64,000 nt of DNA from Cellulomonas terrae. Its GTDB lineage: Bacteria; Actinomycetota; Actinomycetes; Actinomycetales; Cellulomonadaceae. Below, piece after piece: positions 1 to 9,313 of the stretch (position 1 is its first letter; each line of letters opens with the position of its first letter). Under the pieces are notes generated by a model. That model searched no databases, was not told the origin of the DNA, and was given only the letters and a program-made list of their open reading frames with translations. The position numbers and the translations under genes are program-made. Where the stretch lies: contig NZ_BJWH01000010.1 of assembly GCF_007990265.1 (NCBI RefSeq), positions 62,001 to 126,000 on the forward strand, in the 5' to 3' direction.

Positions 1-1
1 C

Positions 2-760
2 AGCCTGACGAACTACGCCGGGTACGGGGCCTGGAACTTCGTCGGCCTGTCGAACTACGTCAACCTGTTCAAGGACGACCGGGTCCTGCAGGCGTACGGG
101 TTCTCGTTCCTGTTCGCCATCGCCGCGACCGTGCTGACCAACCTGATCTCGCTGTCCATCGCGATGGGCCTCAACGCCAAGATCATGGCGCGCAACTTCT
201 GGCGCGGCGTGTACTTCGTGCCCTACGTCCTGGCGATCCTCGTCATCGGCTACGTGTTCCAGTTCTTCTTCTCGAGCTCGCTGCCGAAGATCCTGTCGAA
301 CATCCCGCTCTTCGCCGACAACATCCTCACCAACGAGACGTGGGCGTGGACGGCGATCGTGGCCCTGGCCGTCTGGCAGTCCTGCGCCTTCGCGATCATC
401 ATCTACCTGTCCGGGCTGCAGACGATCCCCCGCGAGCTCTACGAGGCGGCGTCGCTCGACGGGGCGAAGGCGTGGCGCCAGTTCCGGTCGATCACGTTCC
501 CGCTGATCAGCGCCTTCTTCACGATCAACGTCGTGCTCAGCCTCAAGGGCTTCCTCCAGGTCTTCGACCCGATCGTCGCCCTGACCAACGGCGGGCCCGG
601 CACGGCGACGGAGTCCGTCACCCTGCTCATCTTCCGCGGCGGGTTCTCCGGCGGGGAGTTCGCTTACCAGACCGCGAACGCGGTGGTCTTCTTCATCGTG
701 ATCACCATCGTCTCCCTCTTCCAGTTCCGGGTCCTTCAGCGCAGAGAGGCGGACTTCTGA
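2..760 (+). CDS. Sugar ABC transporter permease, MalF type (5' end missing)
   Basis: Inner-membrane subunit of a CUT1-type carbohydrate ABC importer. The reading frame is already open at the first bases of the window, so the start lies upstream and an internal methionine at 131 is not the true start. The visible part has several hydrophobic segments. It also has the cytoplasmic EAA loop that docks the ATPase, seen as ELYEAASLDGAKAWRQF, followed by NGGPGTATES, typical of MalF-like proteins. Its stop overlaps the start of the next permease (ATGA), which indicates translational coupling. The binding protein is presumably encoded upstream, outside the window, and no ATPase is seen nearby. The substrate cannot be read from the sequence. 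Confidence 0.93.
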   Translation, partial: SLTNYAGYGAWNFVGLSNYVNLFKDDRVLQAYGFSFLFAIAATVLTNLISLSIAMGLNAKIMARNFWRGVYFVPYVLAILVIGYVFQFFFSSSLPKILSNIPLFADNILTNETWAWTAIVALAVWQSCAFAIIIYLSGLQTIPRELYEAASLDGAKAWRQFRSITFPLISAFFTINVVLSLKGFLQVFDPIVALTNGGPGTATESVTLLIFRGGFSGGEFAYQTANAVVFFIVITIVSLFQFRVLQRREADF

Positions 761-1668
761 TGACCACCGCCGGAACCATGCTCGGTCAGGCCGAGCCCGT
801 CCTTCCCGAGCCTCGGCGGCGACGCACGAAGAACGTCGCCGACGACGACACCCGCAAGATCAACTGGTGGGTGACCGCGCTGATCGCGGTGTGCTCGCTG
901 ACGATCCTCGTCCCGCTCTACCTGGCCGTGGTCGTGGCGCTCAAGACGCCCGCCCAGCTCGCGGCCGGCACCGGCTTCGAGTGGCCGAACCCCGTGAGCT
1001 GGGGGAACTTCGCCGAGGCGTGGGAGCGGACCAGCTTCCCGCAGGCGCTCATGAACACGGCGATCATCACCGTCGGGTCGGTCGTCTTCACGCTGCTGAC
1101 CAGCTCGGTCGTCGCCTACGGCATCGCGCGGAACATCCACCGGCCGTTCTTCAAGGGCGTGTTCTTCTACCTGCTGGCGGCCCTCTTCATCCCGTTCCCG
1201 ATCATCATGCTGCCGCTCGTGAAGCAGACCTCGCTCCTGGGCCTCGACAACCAGGCGGGGATGATCGTGCTCTACACGATCTACGGGCTGTCGCTGAACA
1301 TCTTCATCTACACCGCCTACATCCGATCGATCCCGATCGAGCTGGAGGAGGCGGCGCGGGTCGACGGTGCGTCGACCTGGCGGGTGTTCCGGCAGATCAT
1401 CTTCCCGCTGCTGACCCCGATGAACGCGACCGTCGGCATCCTCACCTGCGTCTGGGCGTGGAACGACTTCATCATGCCGCTCGTGGTGCTGACCGATCCC
1501 GGGGCGCGGACCCTGCCGCTCGCGCAGTACGTGTTCCAGGGACAGTTCAACACCGACTACACGGTGGCGTTCGCGTCCTACCTCATGGCGATGGCACCTC
1601 TGCTGGTCGTCTACATCTTCAGCCAGCGCTGGGTCATCTCCGGGGTCACGCGGGGATCGATCAAGTAG
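760..1668 (+). CDS. Sugar ABC transporter permease, MalG type
   Basis: Second membrane subunit of the same CUT1 importer, 302 residues. The start is the ATG overlapping the previous stop. The longer open frame upstream is only a shadow of the first permease. A basic N-terminal stretch of about 40 residues precedes six predicted membrane segments. The EAA loop reads IELEEAARVDGASTWRVF and the C-terminus is rich in hydrophobic residues ending ISGVTRGSIK, as in MalG proteins. It is the last gene of its operon, because a strong hairpin follows within 10 bases. Family assignment is firm; the substrate is unknown. Confidence 0.95.
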   Translation: MTTAGTMLGQAEPVLPEPRRRRTKNVADDDTRKINWWVTALIAVCSLTILVPLYLAVVVALKTPAQLAAGTGFEWPNPVSWGNFAEAWERTSFPQALMNTAIITVGSVVFTLLTSSVVAYGIARNIHRPFFKGVFFYLLAALFIPFPIIMLPLVKQTSLLGLDNQAGMIVLYTIYGLSLNIFIYTAYIRSIPIELEEAARVDGASTWRVFRQIIFPLLTPMNATVGILTCVWAWNDFIMPLVVLTDPGARTLPLAQYVFQGQFNTDYTVAFASYLMAMAPLLVVYIFSQRWVISGVTRGSIK

Positions 1669-1676
1669 GCACCGAG

Positions 1677-1720
1677 ACGACGACGGGCCCGCTCCCCCTC
1701 GGGGGCGGGCCCGTCGTCGT
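1677..1720. terminator. Bidirectional terminator hairpin
   Basis: A perfect 16-bp inverted repeat (1677-1692 against 1705-1720) extends inward by four more pairs, including one G-T, and closes on a tiny loop. It sits between the convergent permease and ilvD genes, and its symmetry lets it end both transcripts. There is no long T-run, as is usual in GC-rich actinobacteria. Confidence 0.9.
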
Positions 1721-1725
1721 GCCGA

Positions 1726-3468
1726 TCAGATCAGCACGGCGCCCTTCGACGCCGACTGCACCAGCTTCGCGTACTTGGCCAGCACCCCGCGCGTGTACGT
1801 GGGGGGCAGCGGCGCCCAGCCCGCCGTGCGGGCCTCGAGCTCCTCGGCGCCGACCAGCAGGTCGAGCGTCCCGTTCGCCACATCGAGCTGGATCCGGTCG
1901 CCGTCCCGGACGAACGCGATCGGACCGCCGTCGACGGCCTCGGGTGCCACGTGCCCGACGCACAGGCCGGTGGTGCCCCCGGAGAAGCGGCCGTCGGTGA
2001 GCAGCAGCACGTCCTTGCCCAGGCCGGCACCCTTGATCGCGCCGGTGATGGCGAGCATCTCGCGCATGCCGGGGCCACCCTTGGGACCCTCGTAGCGGAT
2101 GACGACGACGTCGCCGGCGACGATCGTGCCGTCCTCCAGCGCGTCCATCGCGGCGCGCTCGCGCTCGAACACGCGGGCGGTCCCCTCGAACACGTCCGAG
2201 TCGAAGCCGGCCGACTTCACCACGGCACCCTCGGGCGCCAGCGAGCCGTGCAGGATCGTGATGCCGCCCGTCTTGTGGATCGGGTTGTCCAGCGCGCGCA
2301 GGATCTTGCCGTCCGGGTCCGGGGGGTTCACGTCGGCCAGGTTCTCCGCGACGGTCTTGCCGGTCACCGTCAGGCAGTCGCCGTGCAGGAGTCCCGCGTC
2401 GAGCAGCGCCTTCATCACGACCGGGACGCCACCGATCCGGTCGACGTCGTTCATGACGTAGCGGCCGAACGGCTTGAGGTCGCCCAGGTGCGGGACCCTG
2501 GCGGCGACGCGGGAGAAGTCCGCGAGCGTGAGGTCGACCTCGGCCTCGTGCGCGATCGCGAGCAGGTGCAGGACCGCGTTCGTCGAGCCGCCGAACGCCA
2601 TGACCACGGCGATCGCGTTCTCGAACGCCTTCTTGGTCATGATCTGGCGCGCCGTGATCCCCTGGCGGAGCAGCTCGACGACGGCCTCCCCCGACTTCTT
2701 GGCGAAGGCGTCGCGGCGGCGGTCGGCCGACGGCGGGGCCGCCGACCCGGGGATCGACATGCCGATCGCCTCGGCGACCGACGCCATCGTGTTGGCGGTG
2801 TACATGCCGCCGCACGCACCCTCGCCCGGACAGATCGCCCGCTCGATGCGGTCGACGTCCTCGCGGCTCATGAGCCCGCGCGCGCAGGCGCCGACGGCCT
2901 CGAACGCGTCGATGATCGTGACGTCCTTCTCGGTGCCGTCCTCGAGCTTGACCCAGCCCGGCGCGATCGACCCCGCGTACAGGAACACGCTCGCCAGGTC
3001 GAGGCGCGCAGCGGCCATGAGCATGCCCGGGAGGGACTTGTCGCAGCCGGCCAGCAGCACCGAGCCGTCGAGGCGCTCGGCCTGCATGACGGTCTCCACC
3101 GAGTCGGCGATGATGTCGCGGCTGACCAGCGAGAAGTGCATGCCCTCGTGGCCCATCGAGATGCCGTCGGACACCGAGATCGTGCCGAACTCGAGCGGGT
3201 AGCCGCCCGCTGCGTGCACGCCCGCCTTGGCCGCCTGCGCCAGCCGCTGGAGCGAGAGGTTGCAGGGGGTGATCTCGTTCCAGGAGCTGGCGACGCCGAT
3301 CTGGGGCTTCGCGAAGTCGTCGTCGCCGAGTCCCACGGCGCGCAGCATGCCGCGCGAGGCCGTGGCCTCGAGGCCGTCGGTGACGGTGCGCGAGCGGGGC
3401 TTGATGTCGATACCTTCGCCGGAAGGACCGGCGTGTGAGCTGGGGGCGTTGTCCGACGTCACGGTCAT
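1726..3468 (-). CDS. ilvD: Dihydroxy-acid dehydratase
   Basis: Cytoplasmic iron-sulfur enzyme that removes water from 2,3-dihydroxy-isovalerate and 2,3-dihydroxy-3-methylvalerate, the third common step of branched-chain amino acid synthesis. It has 580 residues, about the usual length for the family. The IlvD/Edd signatures are clear: [11 protein letters not shown] carries one cluster cysteine, [14 protein letters not shown] carries another, and [19 protein letters not shown] lies near the C-terminus. IlvD is favoured over the related sugar-acid dehydratase Edd by overall resemblance and the AGSIAPG region. It stands alone here; ilvB, ilvN and ilvC are not in the window. Downstream it shares the bidirectional hairpin with the permease operon. 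Confidence 0.96.
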   Translation of the reverse strand: MTVTSDNAPSSHAGPSGEGIDIKPRSRTVTDGLEATASRGMLRAVGLGDDDFAKPQIGVASSWNEITPCNLSLQRLAQAAKAGVHAAGGYPLEFGTISVSDGISMGHEGMHFSLVSRDIIADSVETVMQAERLDGSVLLAGCDKSLPGMLMAAARLDLASVFLYAGSIAPGWVKLEDGTEKDVTIIDAFEAVGACARGLMSREDVDRIERAICPGEGACGGMYTANTMASVAEAIGMSIPGSAAPPSADRRRDAFAKKSGEAVVELLRQGITARQIMTKKAFENAIAVVMAFGGSTNAVLHLLAIAHEAEVDLTLADFSRVAARVPHLGDLKPFGRYVMNDVDRIGGVPVVMKALLDAGLLHGDCLTVTGKTVAENLADVNPPDPDGKILRALDNPIHKTGGITILHGSLAPEGAVVKSAGFDSDVFEGTARVFERERAAMDALEDGTIVAGDVVVIRYEGPKGGPGMREMLAITGAIKGAGLGKDVLLLTDGRFSGGTTGLCVGHVAPEAVDGGPIAFVRDGDRIQLDVANGTLDLLVGAEELEARTAGWAPLPPTYTRGVLAKYAKLVQSASKGAVLI

Positions 3469-3525
3469 GCTCGCGAGTGTAGGACTGCGCCTGCGCGCGG
3501 CCGCGGGAGGGTCACCCTGCGGACG

Positions 3526-3565
3526 CCGGCCCTCGCCGACCGGAGGGGCGGTCGGCGAGGGCCGG
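3526..3565 (-). terminator. Terminator after the orphan binding protein
   Basis: A 16-bp perfect inverted repeat (3526-3541 against 3550-3565) with an 8-base loop begins three bases after the stop codon of the minus-strand binding protein. It separates that gene from ilvD, which is read in the same direction. Confidence 0.88.
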
Positions 3566-3568
3566 ACC

Positions 3569-4852
3569 TCAGCCGCCCGCCGCTGCGGTCATCGCGTCGA
3601 CGACGTCCGCTGCGGAACCGGTACCCGCGAACTGCTCGACGATCGCGTCGTTCAGCGCGCCACCGACCGTGCTCCCGTACGCGACGTCCAGCCACAGCTG
3701 CACGTACGTCGCCTTGTTGCGGAACGTGAGCAGCGCAGCCATGTTCGGGTCGTCGACCCCGGCCTCGGAACCCTGCGTCACGGGCAGGCCCGCACCGGTC
3801 TTCGCGTAGTCCGTCTGCACGTCGACGCTGAGGATGTACCGCAGGAAGTCGACGCACTCCGGGGGCGCGTCCGCCGAGCACGAGAAGCCGTCGCCGCCGC
3901 CGAGCGCGGAGTAGGCGTTGCCCTGCCCACCGGCGGTCAGCGGGAACGGGAACCAGCCGAGGTCCGCGCCCAGGCCGGTCCCGTTCGCGGCCAGGCCCGA
4001 CATGACGCCCGGGTGCCAGTGACCCATGAGCTCCATCGCCGCGCCTCCGTTGGCCAGCAGCGCGGCGGAGCTCGTCTCACCCTGCTGCGCGGGTGCCGAC
4101 AGGAACCCGTCCTGGAACGGTGACGTGGCGAGGAACGCCTCCAGGTCGGTGCCCGCCTTCTCGAAGCAGGGGTCGCTGAAGTCCTTCGCCGCCCCGGCCG
4201 CGGCCATGGTGTCGGGGTCGCAGGCCCGCAGCGCGTAGTTGTACCAGTAGTGCGCCGACGGCCACTTGTCCCCGGCGCCCACGGCGATGGGCACGATGCC
4301 CGCGGCCCGGAGCTTGCGGACCGCCTCGTCGAGCTCCTCCTGCAGGAGCGGGGTCTCCTCGATGCCCGCCTGCGCGAACAACGCCCGGTTGTACCAGAAC
4401 CCCTCCACGCCCATGCTGAACGGCAGCCCGTACGTCCGGCCGTCGAGCTGCCACCCGGCCGCAGACCCGCCGATGAGCTCGAGCTCGGAGGCGACGTCGT
4501 CGGTCAGGTCGAGCAGCGCACCGGCCGCCACCTGCTCACCCATCTGGCCGCCGCCCCACTGCTGGAAGATGTCCGGGAACTCCCCGGTCTCCAGCGCGTC
4601 GGCGAGCTTGGCCTTGAGCTCCTCGTTCTGCACGGGCACGTTCTCGATGGTGACGTTCGGGTGGTCCGCCTCGAACCCCAGCGCCACCCTCTCGAAGTAC
4701 GTGTTCAGGGGCTCGTCGATGCCGTTGTGCCACCACGTGAGGGTGACCGGGTCGTCGGAGCCGCTGTCACCACCCGCGCCCCCGCAGGCGGCGAGGAGGG
4801 CCGTCACGGCGGCGACCGCCGCGATCGCCCTCCCGGTGCGCGCAGTTCTCAT
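3569..4852 (-). CDS. Extracellular sugar-binding lipoprotein (orphan CUT1 receptor)
   Basis: Solute-binding protein of a carbohydrate ABC importer, 427 residues. The N-terminus is a lipoprotein signal (basic MRTARTGR, a hydrophobic stretch, lipobox LAAC), so the mature protein is anchored outside the membrane. Family features include LTWWHNG near the mature N-terminus, [15 protein letters not shown] around residue 140, and a [12 protein letters not shown] segment. It closely resembles the binding protein encoded at 9310-10614, sharing IGGS, AGWQ, TYGLPFS and GFWYN blocks and the overall spacing, so the two look like paralogues. A good ribosome binding site (GAGAGGA) precedes the ATG. It has no permease partners of its own, being flanked by hairpins on both sides, so it may deliver a related sugar to the neighbouring permeases. 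Confidence 0.94.
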   Translation of the reverse strand: MRTARTGRAIAAVAAVTALLAACGGAGGDSGSDDPVTLTWWHNGIDEPLNTYFERVALGFEADHPNVTIENVPVQNEELKAKLADALETGEFPDIFQQWGGGQMGEQVAAGALLDLTDDVASELELIGGSAAGWQLDGRTYGLPFSMGVEGFWYNRALFAQAGIEETPLLQEELDEAVRKLRAAGIVPIAVGAGDKWPSAHYWYNYALRACDPDTMAAAGAAKDFSDPCFEKAGTDLEAFLATSPFQDGFLSAPAQQGETSSAALLANGGAAMELMGHWHPGVMSGLAANGTGLGADLGWFPFPLTAGGQGNAYSALGGGDGFSCSADAPPECVDFLRYILSVDVQTDYAKTGAGLPVTQGSEAGVDDPNMAALLTFRNKATYVQLWLDVAYGSTVGGALNDAIVEQFAGTGSAADVVDAMTAAAGG

Positions 4853-4938
4853 GTCGTGGTCCTCTCAGGTCGTCGTTGACGTGGTGGGACGGCGCAGGCG
4901 GTGGCGCTACCGGCGCGCGGGACGTTCGGTGGTTCCGA

Positions 4939-4962
4939 CATCGTTATCGACATCGTTATCGA
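4939..4962. promoter_or_regulatory. Tandem 12-bp repeat resembling the LacI operator half-site
   Basis: Two perfect head-to-tail copies of a 12-base unit lie 87-110 bases upstream of the orphan binding-protein start. Read on the minus strand the unit is TCGATAACGATG. Its first nine bases equal one arm of the palindrome TCGATAACGTTATCGA found at the LacI gene 5.7 kb away. This suggests control by the same LacI-family regulator, although the arrangement is tandem and not palindromic. Confidence 0.6.
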
Positions 4963-5009
4963 TTCAGCGGAGCACGTTCCCTCGATCGGCGGACGTCAGC
5001 AGGTGTGCG

Positions 5010-5052
5010 GCGAGGTCGTCGCCACGCGGTCTCCCGCGGACGACGACCTCGC
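5010..5052 (-). terminator. Terminator of the GH3 operon
   Basis: A 12-bp inverted repeat (5010-5021 against 5041-5052) encloses a second short stem (CGCGG with CCGCG). It begins just after the stop of the minus-strand GH3 gene and is the likely end of the transcript starting at 10614. Confidence 0.8.
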
Positions 5053-5057
5053 GACGA

Positions 5058-7343
5058 TCAGGACGTGACCGACACCGCGGTCCAGCGCGGGCTGTCGACG
5101 TCGATCGCGTGGACCGGGCCCGTGAGCGAGGTACGCGCCTCGGTCTCCCGCTCGGAGCACGACGGGCCGACCCAGACCTCGACCTCGCCCGGCTCGACCA
5201 CGCGCACGTGGTCCCGATCTGAGAACGCCAGCCGCGCCGTCGGCACCGCGAACGTCACCACGGCCGACTCGCCGGCCTCGAGGTGGACGCGCCGGTACCC
5301 GACGAGCTGCGCCACCGGTCGGGTCACCGAGCCGACGACGTCGCGCGCGTAGAGCTGCACGACGTCGGCCCCGGGCCGGTCTCCCGTGTTGGTGACGCGG
5401 ACGCTCGCCCCGACATGCCCATCGGTGGGCACCTGCGCATCCACCTCGAGATCGCTGTGCACGAACGTCGTGTACGACAGCCCGTGCCCGAACGGGAGCG
5501 CCGGCGTGCTCTGCAGGTTGGTGACGTCGCCGTTCCCGCCCAGGGCCGGGTGCAGGTACGTGAACGGCTGCGCGCCGGCGGAGCGCGGCATGCTCACGGG
5601 CAGGTGCCCCGACGGGTTCACCCGGCCGGAGAGCACCCCGGCGAGGGCCGTGCCGCCCTCCTCGCCCGGGAAGAACGCCTGCACGACCGCGGCGCAGCGG
5701 GCCAGGGCCCAGTCGATCGCGTAGGGACGACCCGTGAGCAGGACGAGCACGACGGGGGTGCCGGTGGCCAGCACGGCCTCGACCAGCTCGCGCTGCACGC
5801 CCGGCAGCTCCAGGTCGTCGCGGTCGCAGCCCTCGCCCACGGTCCCGCGGCCGAACAGCCCGGCGTGGTCGCCGACGACGAGCACCGCGACGTCGGCGGA
5901 CGTCGCCGCCCGCACGGCCTCGTCGAAGCCCGTCCGGTCGTCGTCGTCGACCGCGCAGCCGAGCGCCGAGACGATCTCGGTGCCGGGGAGCTCGGCCGTG
6001 AGCGCCGCGCGGACCGTCGGGCTGTCGAGGCCCACCTCGACCTCGGGGTGGTGCGCGAGCACGTGGTTGAGGAAGGAGTAGCACCCGAACAGCGCCTCCG
6101 CACGGTCCGCGTTCGGACCGATGACGGCGACCCGCGCCGGGCTCGCGAGCGGCAGCGTGCCGTCGTTGGACAGCAGCACCACGGACTCCTCCGCCAGCCG
6201 GGCGGCGATGCGACGGTGCTCCGGGCTGTCGAGGTCGACCTCGCGCGGGGGCTCGTCGTCGAACGTGGCGTCCAGGAGCCCGAGCTCCTGCTTCTGCCGC
6301 AGGGCGCGCAGGACGGCCCGGTCGACGAGAGCCTCGTCGACCCGTCCGGCGCGGACGGCCTCCGCCAAGGGGGTGAGGTAGGCGTCGCCCGTGGGCAGCT
6401 CGATGTCGACGCCGGCCGCGAGCGCCTGGCCGGCGGCCTCGCCGAGGTCGCCCGCCACGCCGTGCAGGATCTGCAGGAACGCGACACCGAAGTAGTCGGC
6501 GACGACCGTGCCGTCGAAGCCCCAGCGATCCCGCAGCACACCCGTGAGCAGCCGCGGGTCCGCCGCGACCGGGACGCCGTCGATCTCGTTGTACGAGCTC
6601 ATCACCGAACGCGCCCCGCCGTCGAGGAGGGCCATCTCGAACGGCACCATCAGGACGTCCTCGACCTCGCGCCCGCCGGCGTGCACCGGTGCGAAGTTCC
6701 GGCCGGACTGCGACCCCGAGTAGCCGACGAAGTGCTTGAGCGTGGCGTGCACGCCGGTCGACTGCAGCCCGCGCACGTAGGACGTGCCGAGCGTGCCGAC
6801 GACGTACGGGTCCTCGGAGATGCACTCGTCGACCCGGCCCCAGCGCGGGTCCCGGATGACGTCGAGCACCGGGGCCAGCCCCTGGTGCACGCCGAGGGCC
6901 CGCATGGACCCCCCGATCGCCGCGCCCATCTCGGTCACGAGCTCCGGGTCGAACGAGGCGCCCCACGCGAGCGGCGTCGGGAACGTCGCCGCCCGCCAGG
7001 CCGACAGGCCCGTCAGGCACTCCTCGTGCACGAGCGCCGGGATGCCGAGCCGCGTCTCCCGCACGAGCCGGCGCTGCAGGTCCCAGAGCCAGCGGCCCCG
7101 CTCGACGGCGTCGACCGGGCGCGTGCCGTACACGCGGGTGATGTGCCCGAGCCCGTGCACCGTCGCCTCGTCGAGACCCTGCTCCACGGTGAACTCGCCC
7201 TGGAGGGGGGCCACGACCTCGCCGTCGCCCTTCTCCCAGAAGCCGACGATCTGCGCCAGCTTCTCCTCGAGGGTCATCCGGGCGAGCAGCTCGCTCGCGC
7301 GGTCGACCGCCGCAGGGACAGCCAGGGTCTGAAGATCCGTCAC
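5058..7343 (-). CDS. Glycoside hydrolase family 3 (beta-glucosidase/xylosidase-like)
   Basis: Cytoplasmic GH3 glycosidase of 761 residues that probably hydrolyses oligosaccharides brought in by the adjacent transporter. There is no signal peptide. Domains in order: an (alpha/beta)8 barrel (to about 300) with the substrate-binding KHFVGYSG segment; the nucleophile Asp283 in WGFDGTVVADYFGV; an alpha/beta sandwich (about 370-560); and a C-terminal fibronectin-III-like domain (about 640-750). The start chosen is the GTG at 7343, which has a strong site (GAAGGAGA) 8 bases upstream. A GTG 39 bases earlier would overlap that site and is less likely. It is the last gene of the binding protein-permease-permease-GH3 operon. 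Beta-glucosidase and beta-xylosidase activities cannot be separated by eye. Confidence 0.93.
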   Translation of the reverse strand: MTDLQTLAVPAAVDRASELLARMTLEEKLAQIVGFWEKGDGEVVAPLQGEFTVEQGLDEATVHGLGHITRVYGTRPVDAVERGRWLWDLQRRLVRETRLGIPALVHEECLTGLSAWRAATFPTPLAWGASFDPELVTEMGAAIGGSMRALGVHQGLAPVLDVIRDPRWGRVDECISEDPYVVGTLGTSYVRGLQSTGVHATLKHFVGYSGSQSGRNFAPVHAGGREVEDVLMVPFEMALLDGGARSVMSSYNEIDGVPVAADPRLLTGVLRDRWGFDGTVVADYFGVAFLQILHGVAGDLGEAAGQALAAGVDIELPTGDAYLTPLAEAVRAGRVDEALVDRAVLRALRQKQELGLLDATFDDEPPREVDLDSPEHRRIAARLAEESVVLLSNDGTLPLASPARVAVIGPNADRAEALFGCYSFLNHVLAHHPEVEVGLDSPTVRAALTAELPGTEIVSALGCAVDDDDRTGFDEAVRAATSADVAVLVVGDHAGLFGRGTVGEGCDRDDLELPGVQRELVEAVLATGTPVVLVLLTGRPYAIDWALARCAAVVQAFFPGEEGGTALAGVLSGRVNPSGHLPVSMPRSAGAQPFTYLHPALGGNGDVTNLQSTPALPFGHGLSYTTFVHSDLEVDAQVPTDGHVGASVRVTNTGDRPGADVVQLYARDVVGSVTRPVAQLVGYRRVHLEAGESAVVTFAVPTARLAFSDRDHVRVVEPGEVEVWVGPSCSERETEARTSLTGPVHAIDVDSPRWTAVSVTS

Positions 7344-7385
7344 GGATCTGTCTCCTTCGGTGGTGATGTGCTGGGTGCTCACGGA

Positions 7386-8270
7386 TCAGCCCTTGACCGC
7401 GCCCTGGAGCCCGTTGACGATCCGCTTCTGCATGGCGAGGAAGAACACGAGCGCCGGGATCATGGCCAGCGTCGTGAACGCGAAGACGCCCGCCGTGTCG
7501 GAGGAGTACTCCGACGAGAAGTCCGCGACACCCAGGGGCAGCGTCTTCATGTCGCTCTGCAGGAGGAGCAGCGGCAGCAGGTACGCGTTCCACGAGCCGA
7601 CGAAGGCGAGCACGCCGACCGTCACCATGCCGGGACCGGACAGCGGCAGCAGGATCCGCCAGAAGAACCCGATGCGGGAGGCGCCGTCGAGCAGCGCCGC
7701 CTCCTCGAGCTCGTCCGGGAGGGCCTGCAGGAACGGCCGGAGGATGACGACGGTCACCGGCAGCGCGAACGCCGCCTGGGGCAGGGCCACGCCCCACCAG
7801 GTGTTCCCCATGTTCAGGTCCGTGATGAGGATGAACAGCGGGATGATCGCGACGGTGGCCGGGAAGAGCAGGCCGAGGACGAACACCATGAAGATCTGCT
7901 CGCGACCCTTGAACTTGTAGCGCGCCAGCGGGTAGGCGGCCATGATCCCGAAGACCACGACCAGCGTCGTGGTGAGCAGCGCGATCACCGTCGAGTTGAA
8001 CGCGTAGGTCCAGAAGTTCGGGTTGCTCAGGACGCCCGCGTAGTTGAAGAACACCCACGGGTCCGGCATCCCCGCCGGCGACTCGGCCAGCTGGGCGTTG
8101 GTCCGGAAGCCGCCCAGCACGCCGTACAGCACGGGCCCGAGGGTCAGGGCGACGACGACGAGCGCGAGGGCGTAGACCAGCGGGTTGCCGCCGGTGTACT
8201 TCCCCGTCCGTCGTCGCGGGCCCTGGGCGGTCCGCGGGGTGGTCGGCGACGTCGCGGTCACGGCGCTCAT
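7386..8270 (-). CDS. Sugar ABC transporter permease, MalG type
   Basis: Inner-membrane subunit of a CUT1 importer, 294 residues. The start ATG at 8270 overlaps the stop of the upstream permease (ATGA). The longer upstream frame is not genuine. A polar N-terminus (about 30 residues) precedes six membrane segments. The EAA loop reads DELEEAALLDGASRIGFF and the C-terminus IVNGLQGAVKG is typical of MalG. It is coupled to the MalF-type permease and followed by the GH3 gene 42 bases downstream. No ATPase is present in the operon. Confidence 0.95.
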   Translation of the reverse strand: MSAVTATSPTTPRTAQGPRRRTGKYTGGNPLVYALALVVVALTLGPVLYGVLGGFRTNAQLAESPAGMPDPWVFFNYAGVLSNPNFWTYAFNSTVIALLTTTLVVVFGIMAAYPLARYKFKGREQIFMVFVLGLLFPATVAIIPLFILITDLNMGNTWWGVALPQAAFALPVTVVILRPFLQALPDELEEAALLDGASRIGFFWRILLPLSGPGMVTVGVLAFVGSWNAYLLPLLLLQSDMKTLPLGVADFSSEYSSDTAGVFAFTTLAMIPALVFFLAMQKRIVNGLQGAVKG

Positions 8271-9313
8271 GCCTTGGCCTTCTTCCGGAGAGCGGGGTCC
8301 TGGATGTCGCGGCGCAGGATGAAGCGCTGGTACAGGAGGGCCAGGACGAGGGCGACGACGAAGAGGATCACGGAGGCCGCCCCGGCGATCCCGTAGTTCT
8401 GCCGCTTGGTGCCCTCGTTGATGAGGAAGGTCGCCATGGTCGTGGTCGCGTTGGCGGGTCCGCCGCCGGTGAGGATCCAGACCATGTCGAAGAGCTGGAG
8501 GGAGCCGATCATCGACAGGAAGGCCCAGGTGCGGATGGTCGGGCCGAGCAGCGGGATGGTGATCTTGCGCTGCGTCTGCCACCAGCTGGCACCGTCGATC
8601 TGGGACGCCTCGTACAGCTCCTCGGGCACGCTCTGCAGGCCGGCGAGGAACAGGATCACGGCGAGACCCAGGTACTTCCAGGTCAGGACGACGATGACCG
8701 TCCACAGCGCGTACTCCGGCGTGCCCAGGAAGCCCTGCTCCGGGCCGTTGATCCCGACCGCGTTCAGCACGGTGTCGATGACGCCGTACTTCGGCTGCAG
8801 CAGCTGCAGCCACACGACGCCGGCGATGACCTCCGCCAGCACGTACGGGACGAAGATGATGGTGCGCAGGACGCCCTGGCCCCACATCTTGCGGTTGAGC
8901 AGCAGGGCGATGGCCAGCCCGAGCGGGAGCTGGATGGCGATCGAGGCCACCACGATGATCAGGTTGTGCTGGAGCGCGCCGATGAAGACGTCGTTCTGGA
9001 GCACGCTCACGTAGTTCTTGAAGCCGACGAAGTCGACCAGGGGGCCGTACCCCTTCCAGCGGTAGGCCGAGAGCTGGATCGCTCTGATGATCGGCACCAC
9101 CACGAAGAACAGGAACAGCAGGAGGGCGGGGGCCACGAAGAAGGCGATCTCCAGGCGCTTGCGGAGAGCCGATCCCGTCCCACGGCGTCCGCCCGGGGCC
9201 GGGGCCACCGGCCGCGCCGAAGCGCGACCGGCGACCGAGGCCTCTGAGCTGGACGTCGCAGGCGAGGCGGTGACGCCCACGCGGGCGGTCGTCTCGTCTG
9301 CCACGTCGGTCAC
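8267..9313 (-). CDS. Sugar ABC transporter permease, MalF type
   Basis: Partner permease of 348 residues. The start is the GTG at 9313, overlapping the stop of the binding-protein gene (GTGA). An unusually long polar, Ala/Ser/Pro-rich N-terminal extension of about 50 residues precedes six predicted membrane segments. The EAA loop reads EELYEASQIDGASWWQTQ and the LTGGGPANATTTM segment matches the NGGP region of MalF proteins. It presumably forms a heterodimer with the MalG-type subunit and needs an ATPase encoded elsewhere. Confidence 0.95.
   Translation of the reverse strand: MTDVADETTARVGVTASPATSSSEASVAGRASARPVAPAPGGRRGTGSALRKRLEIAFFVAPALLLFLFFVVVPIIRAIQLSAYRWKGYGPLVDFVGFKNYVSVLQNDVFIGALQHNLIIVVASIAIQLPLGLAIALLLNRKMWGQGVLRTIIFVPYVLAEVIAGVVWLQLLQPKYGVIDTVLNAVGINGPEQGFLGTPEYALWTVIVVLTWKYLGLAVILFLAGLQSVPEELYEASQIDGASWWQTQRKITIPLLGPTIRTWAFLSMIGSLQLFDMVWILTGGGPANATTTMATFLINEGTKRQNYGIAGAASVILFVVALVLALLYQRFILRRDIQDPALRKKAKA

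Noticed and set aside
1951..3438. Long open frames antisense to ilvD
   Set aside because: They are composed of Arg, His, Asp and Ala runs typical of complementary frames in GC-rich DNA. The ilvD frame on the other strand is clearly genuine.
7344..7382. GH3 start at GTG 7382
   Set aside because: The 13 added residues cover a strong ribosome binding site at 7351-7358, which points to the GTG at 7343.
4996..8396. Frames over 1000 codons on both strands across the GH3 and permease genes
   Set aside because: They have low-complexity composition with no family features. They are shadows of the real glycosidase and permeases.
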